Assembly (NCBI RefSeq): GCF_001575205.1
Contig: NZ_LSRE01000002.1
Span: 275,280 to 339,279, forward strand
Length of the DNA: 64,000 bases
Source of the DNA: Tsukamurella pseudospumae
GTDB taxonomy: Bacteria > Actinomycetota > Actinomycetes > Mycobacteriales > Mycobacteriaceae
Direction of reading: 5' to 3'
The notes beneath the pieces are model-generated. The model was given only the letters and a program-made list of their open reading frames with translations. It did no database searches and was not told the origin of the DNA. How positions within the stretch are numbered: position 1 is the first letter of the stretch; each line of letters starts with the position of its first letter. Positions 41,273-50,727 of this stretch are shown piece after piece. The position numbers and the translations under genes are program-made.

Positions 41273-42226
41273 ATGCCCACCCTCGTCATCGTCGCCTTCG
41301 TCGGGCTGCTCGGTCAGCTCGTCGACGGGAGTCTCGGCATGGCCTTCGGCGTCACCGCGACGACCTTCCTGGTCGCTCTCACGACGCTCTCGCCCGCCGC
41401 GATCAGCGCGACGATCCACCTCGCCGAGATCGGTACCAGCGCCGTGTCCGGCGCCTCGCACTGGCGGTTCGGCAATGTCGACTGGAAGGTGGTGCGGCGC
41501 ATCGGCGTTCCGGGCGCGATCGGCGCGTTCGCCGGGGCGACGGTGTTGTCCAACCTGTCGACGGAGATCGCCAAGCCGCTGATGGCCGTGATCCTGCTCC
41601 TGCTGGGCCTGTACGTGTTGTTGCGCTTCACCTTCCGCGGCATCGACACCAAGAATCTCGGCAAGCCGCTCGCGTCGCGGTTCCTCGCGCCGCTGGGCCT
41701 GTTCGGCGGCTTCGTCGACGCCACCGGAGGCGGCGGCTGGGGCCCCGTCGGGACGCCGGCGCTGCTGGCATCGGGCCGGATGGAGCCCCGCAAGGTGGTC
41801 GGCACGATCGACACCAGCGAGTTCCTCGTCGCGCTCGCCGCCTCGCTCGGCTTCCTGGCCAAGCTCGGTGGCGAGGGCGTGAACTTCGGCTACGCCGGCG
41901 CGATCCTACTGGGCGGCGTGATCGCCGCACCGATCGCGGCGTGGCTGGTGCGGCACTTCCCGCCGCGGCTGCTCGGCGCCTCGGTGGGCGGCCTGATCGT
42001 GCTCACCAACGCGCGCACCCTCATGGGTAAGAGCGCCCTGGCCCTGGACCCCGGTGTGCAGCGCGCGGTGTACGTCCTCGTCGTGGCGGGCTGGATCGCG
42101 GCCTTCGCCTACTCCTTCGTGCAGTACCGGCGCGACGCGGTGCTGGAGTCGGCGGATTCGATCGGCGAGCTCGCGGCCCGCAACGCCGCCGGGGCCGACG
42201 CGCCGAAGGCTCCCGTCGCGGCCTGA
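41273..42226 (+). CDS. TauE/SafE-family anion (sulfite/sulfonate) exporter
   Basis: This 317-residue membrane protein has eight or nine helices and the duplicated TauE/SafE pattern. Half one has GQLVDGSLGMAFGV and SATIHLAEIGTSAVSG; half two has GFVDATGGGGWGPVGTPALL and DTSEFLVALAAS. The family exports sulfite, sulfonates or other organic anions. ACAGGAG stands before ATG 41273. No sulfur-metabolism operon surrounds it. A long hairpin follows the stop. Confidence 0.88.
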   Translation: MPTLVIVAFVGLLGQLVDGSLGMAFGVTATTFLVALTTLSPAAISATIHLAEIGTSAVSGASHWRFGNVDWKVVRRIGVPGAIGAFAGATVLSNLSTEIAKPLMAVILLLLGLYVLLRFTFRGIDTKNLGKPLASRFLAPLGLFGGFVDATGGGGWGPVGTPALLASGRMEPRKVVGTIDTSEFLVALAASLGFLAKLGGEGVNFGYAGAILLGGVIAAPIAAWLVRHFPPRLLGASVGGLIVLTNARTLMGKSALALDPGVQRAVYVLVVAGWIAAFAYSFVQYRRDAVLESADSIGELAARNAAGADAPKAPVAA

Positions 42227-42240
42227 TCCTCGCTTGCGCT

Positions 42241-42279
42241 GTGGAGGATTCTTCCCGCTGGGCGGGCAGAATCCTCCAC
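42241..42279 (+). terminator. Hairpin terminator after the TauE gene
   Basis: Arms GTGGAGGATTCT and AGAATCCTCCAC form 12 perfect pairs, and the inner bases CCCGC/GCGGG extend the stem further with one mismatch. It lies 15 bases after the TauE/SafE stop. Confidence 0.85.
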
Positions 42280-42312
42280 ACGTGCATACGGCGCCGACCG
42301 TAGGGTGGTGCC

Positions 42313-42789
42313 ATGGACGTCCGGATCGGTGACCCCGCCCGCGACGCACCGATCGTGGCGGCCCTGCGCACCGCGTGGACGGCCACGTCGGGCGACGGCC
42401 CCGCACCCGACGACGACACCCTCACGGACCGGATCCGCGAGTGGTGGGAGTACGACCGTCGCACGGTGTTCCTCGCGGGTGAGTACTCGCTCACGGGCGG
42501 CGGCGTCTCGGGCATGATCTCGTTGCACGAGTACCGGCGGATGCCCACGCCCGGTGCCGATTCCAGTTCCTGGGGCTATGTCGGCCATCTGTTCGTGTTC
42601 CCGGCGGTGCGGCGGGAGGGATACGGCCGCGCGCTGATCGACGCGGTACAGCAGGAGGCGCGCACGCGCGGCTACCGCCGCCTCGTGGTCGCACCGAGTG
42701 ACATGGCCGCCGGACTGTTCCACCGCAACGGTTTCCGGGCGGCGGATGAACTCATGGTGTGGGAGCCGGATTCCGCGACCAGGTCGTGA
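42313..42789 (+). CDS. GNAT-family N-acetyltransferase
   Basis: This 158-residue protein has the GNAT fold: the acetyl-CoA loop VFPAVRREGYGRALIDAV and the C-terminal LFHRNGFRAADELMVW. The usual R-x-x-G-x-G/A signature reads RREGYGRAL. The substrate is unknown. The last 38 bases overlap, tail to tail, the gene for the MFS transporter on the other strand. Confidence 0.82.
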   Translation: MDVRIGDPARDAPIVAALRTAWTATSGDGPAPDDDTLTDRIREWWEYDRRTVFLAGEYSLTGGGVSGMISLHEYRRMPTPGADSSSWGYVGHLFVFPAVRREGYGRALIDAVQQEARTRGYRRLVVAPSDMAAGLFHRNGFRAADELMVWEPDSATRS

Positions 42790-43990
42790 GTGACCGCGGC
42801 CCGCTGCCCCGATCCAGGGCCCGGACGAACACCCAGCAGCCGATGCCGGACAGCGCCATGCCGATCCCGAAGGTCGCCGCATAGCCCAGGAGATCGCCGG
42901 ACACCCCGCCGGCGAAGCCGGCCGCTCCCTGTGCGGCCACCACCGCGCAGGCCAGGAGTGTGTAGTCGGCGCCCGCGTGCTCGTGCTCGCTGGCGTCCAT
43001 CATGAGCGTGAACAGCGCCACGGTCGCGGCGCCGCCGAAGACGTGCTCGGTGAGGTTCGCGGCCACGACCATCGGGAAACCGCCCAGGCCGATCGCCGCC
43101 GCGACGTACAGCCCGATCGCGACGGTCTGCGACACACCGCCGCCGATCAGTGCGGCGCGCCGCCCGTAGCGGAAGGCCCACCAGCCGCCGAGGGCCGAGC
43201 CCACCAGCGCACCGGCCGAGCTGAGCGCGCCGCTCACCAGCGCGATCTCCTTGAGGTTCAGACCCGTGTCGTGCAGGAAGGGGCCCGCGATCGCGGAGAC
43301 CATCGCGTTGCCGAACTTGTAGGCCGCCAGGAGCGCGATCAGCGCGATCACCCCGGGACGGCGCAGACGGTGCCACCAGGCGGTGCTCAGCCCTCCTGGA
43401 GGCCCGGGCGGGGCGGTGGACGGCGGACCGTCGGGCGGTGTCTCGTGAGCCAGGAACGCGACGGGGACCGTGCACAGCAGGATCAGGCCGCCCAGGGTGA
43501 GCAGGAGGACCCGCCAGCCGCCGTCCGCGTAGATCCAGAGCAGTCCGCCGCCGCCGGCGATCATGCCGAGGCGGTACGCGCCGGTCTGGATGCCGTTGCC
43601 GAGGCCGCGCTCGCGGGGGCCGAGCAGGCGCACCGTCAGGCCGTCGGTCGCGATGTCCTGGGTCGCGGAGAGCAGGTTGATCGCCGCGATCGCGACGAAC
43701 AGCCAGCGCAGGGATCCGGCGAGGTCGGTGGCGGCGAGGGCGAAGGCGACGCCGGCGGACCCGAGCTGGGTCGCGAGCAGCCATTGCCGTCGGGTACCGA
43801 TCCGGTCGACGGCGGGCGCCCAGAGGAACTTGATGCCCCAGGGCAGGTAGAGGAAGGACGTGAGGCTGATCGCGGTCAGTGACAGGCCGGCGTCCCGGAG
43901 CAGGACCGGGATCGCCTGCGTGAAGAAGCCGAAGGGCAGGCCCTGGGCGAAGTACAGGCCCGTCAGGAGGACGAGCACGCGCACTGACAC
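42752..43990 (-). CDS. MFS transporter (AmpG/PAT-type)
   Basis: This 412-residue, 12-helix major-facilitator protein resembles the AmpG/acetyl-CoA-transporter group. Seen are GLYFAQGLPFGFFTQAIPVLL at the N-terminus, LYLPWGIKFLWAPAVDR, AINLLSATQDIATDGL and AYKFGNAMVSAIAGPFL at the start of the second half; ATQDIATDGL is a strong marker of this group. AmpG imports muropeptides in Gram-negatives; the substrate in Mycobacteriales is not established. GTG 43990 is chosen; GTG 43984 is possible. The gene overlaps the convergent GNAT gene. Confidence 0.82.
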   Translation of the reverse strand: MSVRVLVLLTGLYFAQGLPFGFFTQAIPVLLRDAGLSLTAISLTSFLYLPWGIKFLWAPAVDRIGTRRQWLLATQLGSAGVAFALAATDLAGSLRWLFVAIAAINLLSATQDIATDGLTVRLLGPRERGLGNGIQTGAYRLGMIAGGGGLLWIYADGGWRVLLLTLGGLILLCTVPVAFLAHETPPDGPPSTAPPGPPGGLSTAWWHRLRRPGVIALIALLAAYKFGNAMVSAIAGPFLHDTGLNLKEIALVSGALSSAGALVGSALGGWWAFRYGRRAALIGGGVSQTVAIGLYVAAAIGLGGFPMVVAANLTEHVFGGAATVALFTLMMDASEHEHAGADYTLLACAVVAAQGAAGFAGGVSGDLLGYAATFGIGMALSGIGCWVFVRALDRGSGPRSLTTWSRNPAPTP

Positions 43991-44040
43991 CCCGTGATTC
44001 TGGCAGACCGCGCGGTGTGCGGCGGCGGTGACCGGACCCG

Positions 44041-44091
44041 CGAACGCCTGTGGCGGCCGATCCACGAGGGATCGACCGCCACAGGCGTTCG
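44041..44091 (-). terminator. Long hairpin after the Rpf gene
   Basis: Arms of about 23 bases (CGAACGCCTGTGGCGG... and its complement, one mismatch) enclose a five-base loop. It follows the rpf stop in its direction of transcription and precedes the MFS gene. There is no T-tract, which is common for actinobacterial terminators. Confidence 0.75.
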
Positions 44092-44111
44092 TATGACAGC
44101 GGGGTGCGAGC

Positions 44112-44685
<574 letters not shown>

Positions 44686-44841
44686 GAGATGAACACTAGG
44701 GCGCTATCGGGCCGGTGTCACCCCCGCCTCGGGACGGTCGCGGTTTGATAACGCTTCGGTCACGGTAGCCTGTGAAGACGGTAAGTCCAGGTCATGGCGG
44801 GAAACGCTAGCAATAGCTTGCATAGGCAATGACCTGCGAAA

Positions 44842-44880
44842 AGTGACCGCAATCACAGGTCGATTGTGGTCCCGATCACG
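44842..44880 (-). promoter_or_regulatory. Two tandem Crp-like sites upstream of rpf
   Basis: AGTGACCGCAATCACA (44842-44857) matches the Crp/GlxR consensus TGTGA-N6-TCACA at nine of ten positions, and TGTGGTCCCGATCACG (44865-44880) at eight of ten. They are spaced 23 bases apart centre to centre, about two helical turns. M. tuberculosis rpfA is known to be controlled by the Crp homologue Rv3676, so this position is meaningful. Confidence 0.65.
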
Positions 44881-45016
44881 TGAATCCGAGGTCACGGAAC
44901 GGTGTACGCACCCGCGCTCGGGCGCTGTCCCGGGACTCGTGCGGTACGGCCGCGACGGCGGTGCGGGCCTCCCGACCGTCACCGCCGCCGCTGTTCCGAA
45001 CCCTGTCGTACGCCGC

Positions 45017-48000
45017 CTACGGCGTCGTCCTCACCACGTCCTCGTCGCGGGGGCGCGCGGGCTCGTCGATCGGTCCGGGCCGGTCGACGGTGATCCCGGG
45101 CGCCGGGTCTCCGGAGCAGTACCGCTCGAGGAATCCGTCCCGGAACCGCGTGAACGTGCCGTCGAGGATCGCCGCCCGGGCACCGGCGGCCAGGTCGGTG
45201 AGGAACCGGACGTTGTGCCGCGTCGTGATCGCCACCGCCGACGGTGCGTCGGTCCGGTAGAGGTGGTGCACGTACGCCCGGATCCAGCCCGCATCCGATG
45301 CCGCGCCCGGGGCCTCGCCGGAGGCCTCCGGGTCGAGGACCCGAAGGTCCGATCGGAATCGCGGGGACGAGATCTCGATCGGGCCGCGTGCGGTCAGCGC
45401 GACGCCCTGCGCTGCGAGGTCCTGCGCCGCGGTCGATTCCACCAGATCGACCCCCGTGTCGACGGCGTGCAGCAGTTGTTCGGGGCCGCGCGCCGCGGCG
45501 AGCACACGGGGCCGGGCGTCGCCGAGCTCTGCGAGCAGCGCGCCCAGTGCGTCGCCCGGTTCGGGCGCGAGGTCGACGATGCGAAAGCCGCCGAACCCCA
45601 ACCCGCCCGACAGGACGTCCTCCTCGTGGCGGGCGAGGACCTCCCGGACCGCGATGCGGGAGTGCCCCGGCCCGGCGGAAACGCCCACCCACAGCGACAT
45701 TCCGTCGCGGCGCAGCGCGGTGAGCCAGTTGTGTTCGGCGAGGGCGCGTCGCGCTGCGCCCGGATCGACCGGTGCGAACACGATCGCGCCGCCCAGGCGG
45801 TGCGCCGCCGCGATCGCGTCCGCCGGGTCCGACGAAGGTGCCGAGACGTCGACGAACACAGGCACGGTCCATCCGCTGAAGGCGGCGAGTCCGCCGGCCT
45901 CTTCGATCAGTTCGGCCCCGGGGCGCAGTCGCATCCGTGATCCGTCGACGGTGACCGCACGGACTCCGGCTTCGCCGGCGGTCGCCGGCGCGATGCCGGG
46001 GACGGCGCCGAGCGGCGCGGCTGGAACGAACGCGGGGGTCGCGATAGTGCCGTGTGCGGTGCGGAGGGTGCCGGCCCGCGCGTCGCCCATGCGGCAGTCG
46101 ATCTCGAATCGCACCGGGTCGGTGATGGATTCGGCCCGCAGCCGGGTGTGGGCGGAGATGGAGCGGTAGTCCGATCGCAACTCGGACAGCTCGGCCACGA
46201 GCGCGCGGTTGCTCGCCCGGAGCTCGGAGAGTTCCGCGGTCCCACGTGCGACGGTGCGCGGCGTCGGGATCCGCATCGGTGCGGGCGTGGGCGCCGGCGC
46301 CGTCGTCCGTACGGTCCGCTGCGGAGGTGCGAGCTGCGTCAGCGGGGCCCGAACGGCGGGAACGGGATCGGTCGTCGGCTGATCCGGCAGCGCTCCCTGT
46401 GTCGACCTCGCGCGGAGCCCGTCGCCCTCGACGTCGATGCGCGGCAGCGCCTTGTCGAGCCAGCGGGGCATCCACCAGGCCCGTTCCCCGAGGACCGCCA
46501 TGGCCGTGGGCATGATGATCATCCGAACCAGGAAGGCGTCGAACACGATCGCCGCGGCCATGGAGAAGCCCATCAGCTTGAGGAAGGTCATCGATGACAG
46601 GGTGAAGCCCGCGAACACGGAGATCATGATGATCGCCGCCGCGGTCACCACCCGCGCCCCCGAGCGGTACCCGATGCGGATCGCCTCCAGCGCGGGGGCG
46701 CCGTGGTGGTGTTCCTCGCGCATGCGGCTGACGAGGAACACCTGATAGTCCATGGCGAGCCCGAACACGATGCCGATCAGGAAGATCGGCATGAACACCA
46801 GGATCGGCCCGCGCTCCTCGGGCGCGATCCACCCGAGCCACCCGTCCTGGAAGAACCCGACGGTGACGCCGAACGTGGCGGCGATCGAGAGCAGGAAGCC
46901 GAGCGCGGCGATCACCGGGACGATCACGGACCGGAAGACGATCATCAGCAAGAGGATCGCCAGCCCCACCACGACGATCAGGTAGAGGGGCAGCTTCGAG
47001 GTCAGTGCTTCGGAGAAGTCCGCGTTGATCGCCGCGGCGCCGCCGATCCCGACATAGGTCGACGTGGCCCGCCCTACTGCGTCGGCCCGGTCCCGGACCT
47101 CGTCGAGCAGCGTGGCTGTCTGCGCCGTGGACGGGCCCGATTCGGGAACGATGACGAACTGCGCCGCATCCCCGGCCGCGTTGGGCACCGGCCCTATCAC
47201 CCCGTCGTGCGCGATCCCGGGCAGAGCACGCACCTCCTCGGCGAACCGCTTGGTGGCCGCGGCGAGATCGCCCTTGCCCCGGGTGTCGACGACCGCGACG
47301 AGCGGGGAGGACTTGCCGGCACCGAACGCCTCGCTCTGGATCTGCACGGCCGCCTTGTCCGACGGTGCGGCGAAGTCCAGGCCGAGCTCCAGCTTGCCGA
47401 TCGGGATGGCGGACACGGCCAGGATCGCGACCGCGCCCACGAGGAAGGGCAAAGGCTTGCTCGTCAGCAGGTCGCCGATGCGCTGCCCCAGCGGGCGACG
47501 GTGCGTCTGGTCGGGTGTCCACAGGAGCGGCAGGCGGGGCTTGAACACCGTCGACTTGAACAGGCCCAGCAGGGCGGGGAGCACCGTCAGCGCCACGAGC
47601 ACCGCGAGTGCGACGGTGACGGCGGCGCCGAGGCCCATCTGCGTGAGGAAGGACATTCCGGTCAGCGACAGGCCGCAGAGCGCGATGATCACCGTGGCGC
47701 CGGCGAAGACGACCGCGCTGCCCGCCGTGCCGACCGCGAGCCCCGCCGCGTGCGAGCGGTCGCCGGTGTTGGTGAGTTCCTGCCGGTAGCGCGAGATCAC
47801 GAACAGCGAGTAGTCGATACCCACCGCGAGGCCGATCATCATCGACAGGCCGGTGGTGGACGTACCGAGCGTGAGGAAGGAGGTGCCGATCGCGATGATC
47901 GACGACGAGAGGCCGATTCCGATCAGGGCCGCGCCCAACGGCATCAGGGCGGCCAGCAGCGCGGCAAAGGTGATGATCATGACGATCACCGCCACCGCGA

Positions 48001-48568
48001 TGCCGATGAGCTCCGCCGGTGGCTCGGTCTCGGTCTCGTTGGCGGCGCCCGCGCTCTCGACGGTCAGGCCCGCGTCCCTGCCGGCCTGCTTCGCCGCGGC
48101 GACCGCCTCCTTCGACTCCTCCGAGACCTCCTTCACGGCGCTGAAGGAGAAGTGGATCTGCGCCACTCTTCCGTCGCTGCTGAGGCTCTCGGCCGCGGCC
48201 GGGCCGGCGGTCGGGTTGCCGATCGCCGCCTTCTCGGCGGCGGTCAGCTGCGGTACGGCGCGCAGCTTCGCGACGACCGCCTCGACAGCGGCGGCGTTGC
48301 CGCCCCGATCCAGCCGCTCCCCGTTGGTCGACTGCAGCACGACGGTGGCGCTGGGGGCCTGCGTGCCCGCGGTCTCCGGGAACTTCTCCTGCAGCACGTT
48401 CTGCGCCTCGACAGCGCGACTGCCCGGAATGTTGAAGTCGTCCTTGAAGGGCTTGGACAGCGACGACCCCGCCGCCCCGATCGCGAGGAACGCGACGATC
48501 CAGAGCACGAGGACGAGCCACCATTTCCGGTAGCAGAACCGTCCGACCTTGTAGAGAAGCGATGCCAT
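45017..48568 (-). CDS. MMPL/RND transporter fused to a degenerate tRNA-guanine transglycosylase domain
   Basis: This 1183-residue protein joins two families in one uninterrupted frame. Residues 1 to about 725 are an MMPL (RND-type) transporter with about 12 membrane helices, starting LYKVGRFCYRKWWLVLVLW. Residues 726-818 form a Pro/Thr linker and a short coiled segment (AELSELRASNRALVAELSEL). From residue 819 the sequence follows tRNA-guanine transglycosylase: GTLRTAHGTIATPAFVPA, MRLRPGAELIEEAGGL, GWTVPVFVD, TARGPIEISSPRF, HNVRFL. The DSGG active-site loop reads DVSAP, the nucleophile Asp aligns to Glu1044, and the three zinc Cys are gone; the zinc His (1118) remains. So the TGT part is probably not catalytic. 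A GTG at 46114 could start a separate TGT-sized protein, but it lacks a ribosome site. Confidence 0.8.
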   Translation of the reverse strand: MASLLYKVGRFCYRKWWLVLVLWIVAFLAIGAAGSSLSKPFKDDFNIPGSRAVEAQNVLQEKFPETAGTQAPSATVVLQSTNGERLDRGGNAAAVEAVVAKLRAVPQLTAAEKAAIGNPTAGPAAAESLSSDGRVAQIHFSFSAVKEVSEESKEAVAAAKQAGRDAGLTVESAGAANETETEPPAELIGIAVAVIVMIITFAALLAALMPLGAALIGIGLSSSIIAIGTSFLTLGTSTTGLSMMIGLAVGIDYSLFVISRYRQELTNTGDRSHAAGLAVGTAGSAVVFAGATVIIALCGLSLTGMSFLTQMGLGAAVTVALAVLVALTVLPALLGLFKSTVFKPRLPLLWTPDQTHRRPLGQRIGDLLTSKPLPFLVGAVAILAVSAIPIGKLELGLDFAAPSDKAAVQIQSEAFGAGKSSPLVAVVDTRGKGDLAAATKRFAEEVRALPGIAHDGVIGPVPNAAGDAAQFVIVPESGPSTAQTATLLDEVRDRADAVGRATSTYVGIGGAAAINADFSEALTSKLPLYLIVVVGLAILLLMIVFRSVIVPVIAALGFLLSIAATFGVTVGFFQDGWLGWIAPEERGPILVFMPIFLIGIVFGLAMDYQVFLVSRMREEHHHGAPALEAIRIGYRSGARVVTAAAIIMISVFAGFTLSSMTFLKLMGFSMAAAIVFDAFLVRMIIMPTAMAVLGERAWWMPRWLDKALPRIDVEGDGLRARSTQGALPDQPTTDPVPAVRAPLTQLAPPQRTVRTTAPAPTPAPMRIPTPRTVARGTAELSELRASNRALVAELSELRSDYRSISAHTRLRAESITDPVRFEIDCRMGDARAGTLRTAHGTIATPAFVPAAPLGAVPGIAPATAGEAGVRAVTVDGSRMRLRPGAELIEEAGGLAAFSGWTVPVFVDVSAPSSDPADAIAAAHRLGGAIVFAPVDPGAARRALAEHNWLTALRRDGMSLWVGVSAGPGHSRIAVREVLARHEEDVLSGGLGFGGFRIVDLAPEPGDALGALLAELGDARPRVLAAARGPEQLLHAVDTGVDLVESTAAQDLAAQGVALTARGPIEISSPRFRSDLRVLDPEASGEAPGAASDAGWIRAYVHHLYRTDAPSAVAITTRHNVRFLTDLAAGARAAILDGTFTRFRDGFLERYCSGDPAPGITVDRPGPIDEPARPRDEDVVRTTP

Positions 48569-48678
48569 GCGTCCAGTCTGGCTATCGCCCCGCTCGCGCG
48601 ATAGTCTGCGAAAGGTGTTGGGGACGACCGATGTCCGATCGGTAGACGATGGTCGTACGGGGTCGCGAGGCACCCCCT

Positions 48679-48698
48679 ACGAAAGTCGTAGTCGCGCC
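48679..48698 (+). promoter_or_regulatory. Conserved regulator motif upstream of the MMPL-TGT gene
   Basis: The 20-mer starting ACGAAAGTCGTAGTCG and ending GCC matches 19 of 20 bases with the site at 50624-50643 before the histidine kinase. Its core CTACGA-AAG-TCGTAG is a palindrome. It lies about 110 bases before the MMPL-TGT start and five bases from the end of the response-regulator gene. It is the likely binding site of that regulator. Confidence 0.65.
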
Positions 48699-48702
48699 TC
48701 GG

Positions 48703-49359
48703 CTACGAGTGCGCCAGCCCCGCGTCGTGCGCGAGGATCGCGAGCTGCACGCGGTTGGCCGCGTCGAGCTTGTCCAGCAGCCGCGACACGTGCGTCTTGA
48801 CCGTCGCCTCGCTCATGAACAGGTCGCGGCCTATCTGCGCGTTGGAGTTCCCGGCGGCGACACCGAGGAAGACCTCACGCTCCCGGTCGGTGAGGACGGA
48901 GGTCCTGCGGAGGGCGGTCCGACGGTGCTCCTCCCGTGGGTCGTGGGCGAACCGCTCGATGAGCTTGCGGGTCACACTCGGTGACAGCATGGCCTCGCCC
49001 GAGGCGACCACTCGGACACCGTCGAGGAGCTGACGCGGCGGAGTGTCCTTGAGCATGAATCCCGCCGCGCCCGCCTGGAGCGCGCGCAGCACGTAGTCGT
49101 CGAGGTCGAAGGTCGTGAGCACGACGACCTGCGGTGGATCGGGCTCTGCCCGTACCAAGGCGGTCGCGGCGAGGCCGTCGACCACGGGCATGCGGATGTC
49201 CATGAGCACGACATCCGGACGCAGGTCGCGCACGAGCCCGACCGCCCGGTCGCCGTCGCCGCCCTCGCCGACGATCTCGAGGTCGTCGGCGGATTCGATG
49301 ATCATGCGCAGCCCGGACCGCACCAGTGGGTCGTCGTCGATGATGACGATGCGGATCAC
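48703..49359 (-). CDS. NarL/LuxR-family response regulator
   Basis: This 218-residue regulator has a receiver domain (IIDDDPLVRSGLRMII, phospho-Asp in VVLMDIRMPVVDG) and a C-terminal LuxR helix-turn-helix (LTDREREVFLGVAAG, FMSEATVKTHVSRLL). GTG 49359 has GGGAGG four bases upstream and is preferred to ATG 49383. It is co-transcribed with the kinase at 49405-50562. The shared motif upstream of the kinase and of the MMPL-TGT gene suggests it controls both. Confidence 0.9.
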   Translation of the reverse strand: MIRIVIIDDDPLVRSGLRMIIESADDLEIVGEGGDGDRAVGLVRDLRPDVVLMDIRMPVVDGLAATALVRAEPDPPQVVVLTTFDLDDYVLRALQAGAAGFMLKDTPPRQLLDGVRVVASGEAMLSPSVTRKLIERFAHDPREEHRRTALRRTSVLTDREREVFLGVAAGNSNAQIGRDLFMSEATVKTHVSRLLDKLDAANRVQLAILAHDAGLAHS

Positions 49360-49404
49360 AGGGCCTCCCGGGGTCGTGACCATCCTGCCACGGCCCGTGA
49401 GGGA

Positions 49405-50562
49405 TCAGCCCCGCTCGACGGGGAGCTCGGCGTACACGCGCCAGCCGCCCGGACCTGTGCGGGCGGCGGTCATCCAGCCGCCCGCCAGCTCGACCCGTTC
49501 GGCGAGGCCGATGAGTCCGGCGCCGGACCCGGGCAGCGACGCCACGGGCGACCGCGGGGGATCGTTGACGACCTCGACCGACAGGATCTCGCCGTCGAGC
49601 AGTACCGCGACGTGCACGGACGCGGCACCCGCGTGCTTGCGCACCTTCGTCAGGCTCTCCTGCACGATGCGGTAGGCAGTGCGGCCCAGCGTCTCCGGAA
49701 CCGCATGCGGCGCCATGGCGTCGGCGCCGACCCGCAGGTCGACGACGGTGCCGCCCACGCACGACTGCTCCGCGAGGCGGTCGAGGTCGGCGAGGCCGGG
49801 CTGTGGTGCGAGCGGCTCGGCATCGGCACCACGGAGCACGCCGAGTACGCCGCGCAGGTCCTCGAGGGTCTCGTGCGCGGTGGTGCGGATCTCCGCGGCG
49901 GCGCGTTCGACGGCGTCGGGCGCGGCGCCCGTGTTCACCTCGAGCGCCCCGGCCTGCAGCGCGATCAACGAGACCCGATGCGCGAGCACGTCGTGCATCT
50001 CGCGGGCGATGCGGGAGCGCTCGGCCGAGCGTGCCTGCGCGGTGCGGAGTTCGCGCTCCGCCTCGGCGCGTACCGCGCGCTCGCGCAGCGACTCGATGAG
50101 GTCGCGCCGCGCGCCGACGTAGGAGCCCCACAGTGCGAAGGCTGCGGCGAAGGCGACGCTCGTGAGGGTGTCGGCGAGCCGCCAGGGTGTACTCGTCCAC
50201 GGATGCGGGACGCCGAGGCAGGCCGCGGTGAAGACGGTCGCGATCACCAGGACGCGGTCGCGCCGCCGCACCGCCAGCGTGAAGAGGCCGAGGAGCGCGA
50301 CACCCGGGAAGCCGACGACGAGGGTGAGGATCCCGCCGAGGACGGTGACCTCGAGGGGCCATCGCCGGCGCCACCACAGCAGAGGTGATCCCAGCAGTCC
50401 CACGATGAGGACGACGTAGCCCAGGGTGGTCCCGCCGGCGCGCCATTCGACCACGGCGGTGGTCACGGCGAGCAGCGTGGACAGCAGCACGCAGAGGCAG
50501 TCGCGCAGCCGCGGAGCGGTCCACCACCGCTGCCAGCGCGGGCCGACCGCTCTCGAATCCAT
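49405..50562 (-). CDS. NarL-type sensor histidine kinase (HisKA_3)
   Basis: This 385-residue kinase has an N-terminal membrane domain of about five helices without a large external loop. A coiled linker follows (RAVRAEAERELRTAQARSAE), then the dimerisation/phospho-acceptor helix with His in REMHDVLAHRVS, and an ATPase domain with the N box YRIVQESLTKVRKHA and the G-rich GSGAGLIGLAERV. The lack of a sensor loop is typical of kinases that sense envelope stress within the membrane. It is upstream of and coupled to the NarL-type regulator, and next to the MMPL-TGT gene. Confidence 0.9.
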   Translation of the reverse strand: MDSRAVGPRWQRWWTAPRLRDCLCVLLSTLLAVTTAVVEWRAGGTTLGYVVLIVGLLGSPLLWWRRRWPLEVTVLGGILTLVVGFPGVALLGLFTLAVRRRDRVLVIATVFTAACLGVPHPWTSTPWRLADTLTSVAFAAAFALWGSYVGARRDLIESLRERAVRAEAERELRTAQARSAERSRIAREMHDVLAHRVSLIALQAGALEVNTGAAPDAVERAAAEIRTTAHETLEDLRGVLGVLRGADAEPLAPQPGLADLDRLAEQSCVGGTVVDLRVGADAMAPHAVPETLGRTAYRIVQESLTKVRKHAGAASVHVAVLLDGEILSVEVVNDPPRSPVASLPGSGAGLIGLAERVELAGGWMTAARTGPGGWRVYAELPVERG

Positions 50563-50623
50563 GGCGATCACGCTACCGATCGGGGATCGCGTGGGGGAGT
50601 CGCCGAAGGTCGCGCTCCCGTCC

Positions 50624-50643
50624 GGCACGACTACGACTTTCGT
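50624..50643 (-). promoter_or_regulatory. Conserved regulator motif upstream of the NarL-type kinase
   Basis: Read on the minus strand this is ACGAAAGTCGTAGTCG followed by TGCC, a 19-of-20 match to the site at 48679-48698. It lies about 60 bases before the kinase start, where an autoregulating response regulator would bind. Confidence 0.65.
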
Positions 50644-50727
50644 CGCGATTCGGTGCGCCCCCTCGGACGCGAGCGGGGCGCCGCCGCGGCTGTGCCGCGC
50701 CGACGCCCCGTCGAACCTCCCCCTGGT

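Noticed and set aside
44704..44982. 92-codon minus-strand ORF upstream of rpf
   Set aside because: It covers the Crp-like sites and probable promoter, has no ribosome site and no recognisable sequence.
46114..46114. Separate TGT gene starting at GTG 46114
   Set aside because: Possible by length, but no ribosome site precedes it and the frame is open through from the transporter; kept as an alternative within the fusion call.
46703..48604. 633-codon plus-strand open frame inside the MMPL gene
   Set aside because: His/Asp/Arg-rich shadow of the transporter without a start context.
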